Assembly (NCBI GenBank): GCA_031286265.1 | Contig: JAITUP010000159.1 | Span: forward strand, 1-46,828 | Reading direction: 5' to 3' | Source of the DNA: Chitinispirillales bacterium | Lineage (GTDB): Bacteria; Fibrobacterota; Chitinivibrionia; Chitinivibrionales; Chitinispirillaceae | DNA: 46,828 bases | Translations under genes and position numbers: made by a program | In this document: positions 41,468-46,828 of the stretch, in pieces | Layout of the letters: each line of letters opens with the position of its first letter | Numbering within the stretch: position 1 is the stretch's first letter | The notes under the pieces: generated by a model | Told to the model about the DNA's origin: nothing | The model's database searches: none | What the model saw: only the letters and a program-made list of their open reading frames with translations

Positions 41468-41958
41468 TATATATTCACCTTGTGGCATGGGAAGTCGTGA
41501 TTTATTAGATGCTGATCAAGTTTATGATCTGTAATAACCCAAAAAGCGCAAAAGTAGCCATTTTTTTTGAAAATATTTATTTCAAGCTCTGCCGCCATTT
41601 GCATTATTTGGGGCATATCGCTTTCATATTTATGCGATATTACCGTAAGCGTGGCTGGCGCCTTAGTTGTATAGTCCAAACCTATTCTGTGCTGAAGTAT
41701 GCAATTTTTAGGGACGAAGTGCAAAAGTTCTCTGTAAAATTCTTCGGCTGGGTCTATCATTTCAATAATTAAATCTTTTGCTGTCTTACCTGTAACCTTT
41801 TTAATAGCTTTCAGGACGGATTTGATGGCGTCTCTCTTGTCGGCATCGTAGTCCATTTCATATTCACGTCCTGAGCCGATACTAATTTCATCCAACATCT
41901 TGATAATGTCACTGTCAACTGCAACGGATGCAGATTTAGCTGTTTCCAGGCTTACCAT
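41467..41958 (-). CDS. Protein of unknown function, partner of the HEPN-like gene
   Basis: 163 residues from ATG 41958 (AAGGAA upstream); an ATG at 41991 would add 11. The N-terminal half is helical (SDIIKMLDEISIGSG, KRDAIKSVLKAIKKVTG) and the C-terminal half looks alpha/beta with LTVISHKYESDMPQIMQMAA and YFCAFWVITDHKL. I do not recognise the family. It overlaps the HEPN-like gene (TAATG), and both are strongly AT-rich and lie between the copies of direct repeat C, which suggests a two-gene toxin-antitoxin or defence cassette. Confidence 0.65.
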   Translation of the reverse strand: MVSLETAKSASVAVDSDIIKMLDEISIGSGREYEMDYDADKRDAIKSVLKAIKKVTGKTAKDLIIEMIDPAEEFYRELLHFVPKNCILQHRIGLDYTTKAPATLTVISHKYESDMPQIMQMAAELEINIFKKNGYFCAFWVITDHKLDQHLINHDFPCHKVNI

Positions 41959-42047
41959 CTCCAATGTATTCCTTTTTGTTGACGCGTACATGGCTACATA
42001 ATAGCCAAGCCGCTATTAATGTAACGAGGTCACACCCATCACACATA

Positions 42048-42214
42048 CAATATAAATCACCGGCATCACAAAAAACAAATGTTTTTCAAAAATATTTTAA
42101 CCCTGACCTTGATTTTAAACAATCGATAAATTATATTCGCTTTATCCCCTGCTCCCTTCACCGGGTTACAGAGTTTAAAAAACAACAAACACGGAGTGAA
42201 AAAATGCGTTTACA
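42048..42214 (+). repeat. Long direct repeat C, copy 2 (functional leader of the glycoside hydrolase gene)
   Basis: Copy attached to the glycoside hydrolase gene; includes its ribosome binding site (CGGAGTGA) and first four codons. Confidence 0.93.
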
Positions 42215-44981
42215 TTTCCCCTTGAAAATTTTATTATCCACGCTGATCCTATCAAGCATTTGCCTTGCGGGCAGCCCTCTTTCCCCCGTCGACAGCGCCG
42301 GAAATGTCGTTACCAACTTCTCTTTCGAGGAGGGTGGAAGCGGCTGGAACATCTGGGGCGGCGGCGTTTCCGATGTCGCGCGTAGCGGCCGAGCCGGGCT
42401 TACTATCCGCAATGAGGAGCCCAAATGGAGCGGCGCCGAGCAGATGATTGTGCTGCCCGATGGTGCGGCTCACGTTACGGTTTCGGGGTGGATAAAGACA
42501 GACGATGTGGTACAAGGCAGGGAAAACTGGGAAATGGCGCGCATATCGGTCGAATTTCGTGATGAGCGCGGTAACCTTATAGGCGGCTACCCGCCGCCGG
42601 TGGGGCAGATTGCCGGAACTACAGACTGGACGCACTATACCAATACCTACAGGGTATCGACCGCCGCTCGCACCGTTACGCTTCAGTGCGCTTTGGGGAA
42701 CGCGACGGGAGCCGCGCACTTTGACGACATTACAATCACGATACGCAACCGCGCGGGGGAGTTGCTCGAGGCGGGGCGGCTTTCTGGTATTATGGACGAG
42801 GGCGAGTGGTATGCGCTTCCCGTCAGGCAAGCTTCGAGGGGCGGGCACTATGTTGATTGGTCGAGGCTTTTGGACGCGCCGGCTGGCAAGCACGGTTTTT
42901 TGCAGGTTAGAGACGGGCGGCTGGTGTTTGAAAACGGCACGCCCGCACGATTTTGGGGGACGAACCTTGTGGCGAACGATAATTTCGCCGCCGATTCGCT
43001 GATTGACTCCCTTGTTACGCGTCTTGCGAAGATGGGTGTCAATATGTTGCGTTTGCATCACTTGGACGCCCCCTGGACAGCGCCGAACATTTTCGGCAAC
43101 ACTCCCGGCACACGCGAGCTTTCAAAGGAATCGATGCGGCAGCTTGATTATCTCATATACCGCTGTAAGCAAAAAGGCATATACATTTTTCTGGATCTCC
43201 TCGTCCACCGCGATTTCACCGAGGCCGACGGCATAGAAAACCGTCCGCCCGACCTTGGGGGTAAGCAGATAGGCTTCTTCTATGAAAAAATCATTGAACT
43301 CCAAAAAGAATTCAACGAAAACCTGCTAAACCATGTCAATCAATTTACCGGTGTGGCTTATAAGGACGAACCGGCAATAGCGTTATCGGCGTTTATCAAC
43401 GAATCGACAATCTTCGGCGCGTTTTCGAGCGATATTCTTACCCCGTACTATCGTCAGGTACTAAACGATATATGGTCCCGGCGCGACAGGCCGCGGCAGG
43501 GTATGCAGAACAATGATTGCGGTTGCGGCGGATACGCTCAAATTGATATGACGATTGATGGAAACGATATCGACACAGAAAATGAAAATGATATTGTGGC
43601 GGTGGATGATGAAGATGACATTGATACCGACGGCGGCCGTTATATCAATGCGGACAATGAAAGAGACATCGCGGGGGACGACGGAGTTGGTACGCTCGCG
43701 GTTTTTAGTCTCGACTGGCAGAATGACAGACCGCGGCTCAGGCTCGCGTCGGCCGAGGGCGATATTGAAGAAAGTATCCAATTTTTGTCAGAGTTGGAAG
43801 CCGGCTATTTTAAGAGGATGGAAGAACATCTTCGCGGCGTCGGCGTTCGCTATCCGCTTGCGGGGAGCAACATGCCGCTGCCGCTTTTGGCTACGCTACG
43901 GAACAACACCGCGCTCGACATCATCATTCAAAACGACTACTGGGACCATCCGCAGGTATGGAAAATCGACAACGACTGGGACAACATCCTCACCGCGCCG
44001 TTTCACAATCGTTCACAGCTCAGAAACCCGGGAGCGAGTGCAATTCAAAACAAATCATACTATCGCGTAGATGGCATGCCGTTTCTAATAACCGAGTGGA
44101 ATCACTGCTATCCGAATGAACACGTCCTTGAGGGCGTTCCGCTAATGGCCGCGTACGGTGCGCTACAGGGTTGGGACGGTATACTGCAGTTTGACGCGAA
44201 TCACCACGTGTTAGGCAAAGACCGCATACGTAGCTACACGCTTTCCGTTCAGCCGGAGGACGTGGCATTGTGGGTAATGGCCGCGCCACTGTTTTTGAGA
44301 GGCGATGTACAAGCCGCGCCGGGGCTTGTCATAGAGGGTATTAGCGAAGAGCAATACGGCAATATTCCGAGCTATTCAGACATGCTCGAAAGAAATTATC
44401 ACCTGCCCTTCATCACAAGGGTAGCGAAGCGTTTCGATGCCCCATCAAGCGGGAGCATCGAGCATTACGCGCGATATTATTCCAGAGAAGACGGCGTAAC
44501 CCGCTCCGAAACCGGCGAGCTTGCAATTAATAGTAAGGTAGGGTATATGCGCATAGAAACTCCGCGCATACAGGGCGCAAACGGCTTCATCGGCGGTGTC
44601 GAACTCAACTTCCCGCTCTTTTCGACATCAATATCAAACAGCCACGCGGCAATCTACGCGGTATCCGCCGACGGTGAAGATTTGATTTCATCAAAACGTT
44701 TTTACCTCGTAGTGACAGGCCCCGCCAAAATGAGAGGCCAAGTCTATGACCCGGTCAGAAACCTGTTAGAAAGCGCGGGTGAAGGCGAAGTTCTTACGCA
44801 GGTTGTTGACGGTATGGTAGTTTTCAATCAGTTGGGCGGGAAAAAATTACAGATCTTCCCGCTCGAAATGAACGGCCGCCGCGGAAAAAAAATGTCGTTA
44901 AGAAGGGTCAGAGGTTCATCGCACAGAGCCCTCGATCTGAGCAGAGGCAGAACGTTGGTTTATGAAGTGGTGCTGAAGTAA
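42204..44981 (+). CDS. Secreted glycoside hydrolase of clan A type with N-terminal carbohydrate-binding module
   Basis: 925 residues from ATG 42204. The signal peptide is LKILLSTLILSSICLAG. Residues about 30-175 resemble a CBM4/9-type module (VVTNFSFEEGGSGWNIWGGG, GWIKTDD, AHFDDITITI). The catalytic TIM barrel starts with RFWGTNLVANDNFA and MGVNMLRLHHLDAPW; the probable acid/base Glu is E400 in AFINES and the nucleophile E631 in LITEWNHCYPNE, as in GH5-like enzymes. Between them, residues about 430-495 form an odd acidic insert rich in Asp-Ile pairs (IDGNDIDTENENDIVAV). A C-terminal beta region follows. It probably attacks plant polysaccharide outside the cell. No typical type IX sorting domain is visible. 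The leader is duplicated 1.2 kb upstream. Confidence 0.83.
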   Translation: MRLHFPLKILLSTLILSSICLAGSPLSPVDSAGNVVTNFSFEEGGSGWNIWGGGVSDVARSGRAGLTIRNEEPKWSGAEQMIVLPDGAAHVTVSGWIKTDDVVQGRENWEMARISVEFRDERGNLIGGYPPPVGQIAGTTDWTHYTNTYRVSTAARTVTLQCALGNATGAAHFDDITITIRNRAGELLEAGRLSGIMDEGEWYALPVRQASRGGHYVDWSRLLDAPAGKHGFLQVRDGRLVFENGTPARFWGTNLVANDNFAADSLIDSLVTRLAKMGVNMLRLHHLDAPWTAPNIFGNTPGTRELSKESMRQLDYLIYRCKQKGIYIFLDLLVHRDFTEADGIENRPPDLGGKQIGFFYEKIIELQKEFNENLLNHVNQFTGVAYKDEPAIALSAFINESTIFGAFSSDILTPYYRQVLNDIWSRRDRPRQGMQNNDCGCGGYAQIDMTIDGNDIDTENENDIVAVDDEDDIDTDGGRYINADNERDIAGDDGVGTLAVFSLDWQNDRPRLRLASAEGDIEESIQFLSELEAGYFKRMEEHLRGVGVRYPLAGSNMPLPLLATLRNNTALDIIIQNDYWDHPQVWKIDNDWDNILTAPFHNRSQLRNPGASAIQNKSYYRVDGMPFLITEWNHCYPNEHVLEGVPLMAAYGALQGWDGILQFDANHHVLGKDRIRSYTLSVQPEDVALWVMAAPLFLRGDVQAAPGLVIEGISEEQYGNIPSYSDMLERNYHLPFITRVAKRFDAPSSGSIEHYARYYSREDGVTRSETGELAINSKVGYMRIETPRIQGANGFIGGVELNFPLFSTSISNSHAAIYAVSADGEDLISSKRFYLVVTGPAKMRGQVYDPVRNLLESAGEGEVLTQVVDGMVVFNQLGGKKLQIFPLEMNGRRGKKMSLRRVRGSSHRALDLSRGRTLVYEVVLK

Positions 44982-44988
44982 ATGGATA

Positions 44989-45008
44989 GGGCAGGCAGTC
45001 TGCCGCCC
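44989..45008 (+). terminator. Hairpin after the glycoside hydrolase gene
   Basis: GGGCAGGCAG and CTGCCGCCC form a near-perfect stem with almost no loop, seven bases after the stop; a short TTGT follows. Termination is plausible but not strong. Confidence 0.5.
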
Positions 45009-45034
45009 TTGTAAACATAACAAAGGATGACGCT

Positions 45035-46363
45035 ATGAAATTAGACGATCTCGATTTCACAATTTCGAAGTTAGGTCTCGCCAAACTCCCATCTCCCATA
45101 ATGCTCTCGAAGGTCATGGGAGACATGATTGCCAACTATGTAGAAGACGACGAACGCATCGTGTTCGACATAAACGCCAAACCGGGAGAAAAAATAGTTT
45201 TTGAGGAAAAGCACCTCCTCGAAAAAGCGGGTCCTCGCGAGTTCATATTTTTTGATCCCGACAAAGTCCACGCGGCGATTGTTACCTGCGGCGGACTATG
45301 CCCGGGCCTCAACGATGTCATCAGGGCGGTAGTGCTCGCGCTATGGCATCAATACGGGGTGCGCCGGATATCGGGCGCGCAGTTCGGCTTCAGAGGTTTT
45401 TTGCCGGAGTTCGGCTTCCCGTTCGTCCAGCTAAAACCCGATGTCGTCAAACACATACATCACATGGGCGGCACAATCCTCGGATCGTCGCGCGGACACG
45501 GACAGCGTACATCGGAAATTGTAGATACCCTCGAAGCAGAAGGCATAAACATGCTCTTCACGGTAGGCGGCGACGGTACGCAAAGGGGCACGTTGCGCAT
45601 CGCGGAGGAAGTCGAACGCCGCGGGCTCAACGTGGCGGTTATCGGCATACCGAAAACTATCGATAACGATCTCAGCTTCATAGACAGATCTTTCGGCTTC
45701 GTTACCGCTGTTTCCGAGGCGATCAAAGCCGTTACCGGGGCGCACGTGGAAGCGCACGATGCCGTGAACGGCGTCGGGTTGATCAAGCTGATGGGCAGGG
45801 AAGCCGGCTTCATAGCCGCCGCGGCCGCGCTCGGATCGCGGGATGTAAACTTCGTACTGATCCCCGAATTACGCTTTGAGCTCGACGGCGAAAACGGGCT
45901 GCTCGCACATCTCGAAAGACGGCTTGAGAGGCGCAACCACGCGGTGATAGTGGTGGCCGAGGGCGCGGGACAACATCTTCTCGAGACGACATCCACGAAG
46001 CTTGACGCGTCTGGCAACAAGGTACTCGGCGATATCGGGCTGTTTTTGAGAGATAAAATCAGAAGCCACTTCGCGTCGAAAGAAGTGGAAATGAACATGA
46101 GATACATAGACCCAAGCTACACCATCCGCGCGGCTCCGGCCAACCCGGTAGACTCTGTCTACTGCGCCCGCTTAGGCGCATACGCCGTGCACGCGGCAAT
46201 GACGGGAAGAACAAAAATGTTAGCTAGCCACGTAAACGATACATTCGTACACGTACCGACGGAGCTTGCGGTATCGACACGCAAGTGCGTTAATCTTGAC
46301 GGGGAATTGTGGAGGGATGTAGTGGAGGCCACAGGACAGCCGCCGTTGATGTTGAATTATTAA
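45035..46363 (+). CDS. pfkA: 6-phosphofructokinase (group with plant/spirochaete-type ATP-PFK)
   Basis: 442 residues. Phosphorylates fructose 6-phosphate in glycolysis. VTCGGLCPGLNDVIRAVV begins the nucleotide-binding part, LFTVGGDGTQRG gives the phosphoryl-donor site and IGIPKTIDNDL with the catalytic Asp follows; LMGREAGFIAAAAAL is the sugar-phosphate site. The Gly in GGDGT (where PPi enzymes have Asp) together with the Lys in PKTIDND is the combination seen in the ATP-using long PFKs of plants and Treponema, so ATP is the likely donor. AAGGATG lies before the ATG. It is probably a single gene. Confidence 0.92.
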   Translation: MKLDDLDFTISKLGLAKLPSPIMLSKVMGDMIANYVEDDERIVFDINAKPGEKIVFEEKHLLEKAGPREFIFFDPDKVHAAIVTCGGLCPGLNDVIRAVVLALWHQYGVRRISGAQFGFRGFLPEFGFPFVQLKPDVVKHIHHMGGTILGSSRGHGQRTSEIVDTLEAEGINMLFTVGGDGTQRGTLRIAEEVERRGLNVAVIGIPKTIDNDLSFIDRSFGFVTAVSEAIKAVTGAHVEAHDAVNGVGLIKLMGREAGFIAAAAALGSRDVNFVLIPELRFELDGENGLLAHLERRLERRNHAVIVVAEGAGQHLLETTSTKLDASGNKVLGDIGLFLRDKIRSHFASKEVEMNMRYIDPSYTIRAAPANPVDSVYCARLGAYAVHAAMTGRTKMLASHVNDTFVHVPTELAVSTRKCVNLDGELWRDVVEATGQPPLMLNY

Positions 46364-46470
46364 CCCGGCGGCAATTGACCTTGACGTTAAAATCGAAGCC
46401 TTTAAAGTCTTTAAAATCTAATTCTTTTTTGGTGACAGGGGCTCAAAGTTCCCTCTTTCAATCATAGTAC

Positions 46471-46491
46471 AGGGTGTACACTGTACACCCT
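46471..46491. promoter_or_regulatory. Perfect 21-base palindrome
   Basis: AGGGTGTACA, one C, TGTACACCCT. It lies between the ends of two convergent genes. It could be an operator-like protein site or a transcript-end hairpin; no T-tract follows. Confidence 0.6.
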
Positions 46492-46510
46492 CACTCACTT
46501 CGAGCATAGC

Positions 46511-46828
46511 CTATCTCCCGTAATGCCCCCATTTTAAAACCGACTTCTCTGCCCAAACCACATTTCGCGCTCTATCACTTATATCGTGTAATTTTCTTCT
46601 CCCCTCCTCATCAGCTGCCCTAATTTTTGCCATAAATTCCATGTCATCCCAAGGATCAAGTCCCGCTCTATGCATTGCTTTAAGGCTTTCAAACATTTCC
46701 TCATAAGGAAAATCAGGTATTTCAGGAATAGGCTCAGGTATCGGGTTTTCTACTTGCTCAATTTGTTCTTCAATCTGCTTAGCTTGTCGATCATTATTGC
46801 AACATAGCAGTAGCAACGAGAACAAGAG
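46511..46828 (-). CDS. Probable lipoprotein, N-terminus outside window
   Basis: The frame is open to the window edge, so the true start lies beyond 46828. The visible part begins with the end of a signal peptide (LLLLCC, the likely lipidation Cys), then a Gln/Glu-rich stretch and Pro-Glu-Ile repeats (NPIPEPIPEIPDFPYEEM), then a helical part with MHRAGLDPWDDMEFMAKIRA. No known family; likely a small surface or periplasmic lipoprotein. It converges on pfkA. Confidence 0.65.
   Translation of the reverse strand, partial: LLFSLLLLCCNNDRQAKQIEEQIEQVENPIPEPIPEIPDFPYEEMFESLKAMHRAGLDPWDDMEFMAKIRAADEEGRRKLHDISDRARNVVWAEKSVLKWGHYGR

Overview
The window most likely comes from a member of the Fibrobacterota. 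It carries two intact and at least two broken genes for the FISUMP domain, a family typical of Fibrobacter and its relatives. It also has a PorX-type regulator of the kind tied to type IX secretion, lipoproteins and surface proteins with beta-type repeats, and a large secreted glycoside hydrolase. Core genes have a balanced base composition, while most toxin-antitoxin and defence genes are visibly AT-richer. I see no tRNA, rRNA, CRISPR array, integrase or intact transposase. The phylum call is inference from protein families only.

Layout. 1-8 kb is mostly housekeeping: the end of an ATPase/nuclease protein, porX, tsaE, a reverse-strand set (DAHP synthase, lipoate-ligase-like protein, rsmE), then an operon of a ParA-type ATPase, a small membrane protein and a class II aldolase. 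8-14.6 kb holds a DUF3990/DUF3791 toxin-antitoxin set, an M29 aminopeptidase, a DUF2400 protein convergent with an FkbM methyltransferase, a RelB/RelE pair and ettA. 14.6-24 kb is an accessory region bounded at first by two copies of the 3' end of ettA. It holds a candidate modification-dependent nuclease, a UPF0175/DUF3368 pair, an AAA ATPase, a PDDEXK_4 nuclease, two orphan antitoxins, three toxin remnants, FISUMP genes and repeated structured elements. 24-32 kb returns to core-like genes: cold-shock protein, tandem DUF4139 proteins, CheX, dCMP deaminase, RpiB, and an ECF sigma/membrane protein/Spy-like/LolA-like envelope module. 32-36 kb is a second accessory patch with MNT/HEPN, AbiEi/AbiEii between 300-base direct repeats, and fragments of Rpn, YhcG and FISUMP genes. 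36-46.8 kb encodes surface proteins (FISUMP lipoprotein, OmpA-like protein, a frameshifted repeat protein), a small HEPN-type cassette between 167-base direct repeats, the glycoside hydrolase, phosphofructokinase and a partial lipoprotein.

The most unusual overall pattern is that three separate gene cassettes are each bracketed by long direct repeats (121, about 300 and 167 bases). Two of these repeats are copies of host gene ends: the 3' end of ettA, and the leader plus start codon of the glycoside hydrolase. This is far longer than a transposon target duplication. Several cassette genes share a repeated leader (ending TTTGGC-N6-TATATT in three of four copies) and repeated hairpins whose loops are conserved while their stems change in a compensated way. 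In several toxin-antitoxin loci the toxin is decayed and the antitoxin kept.
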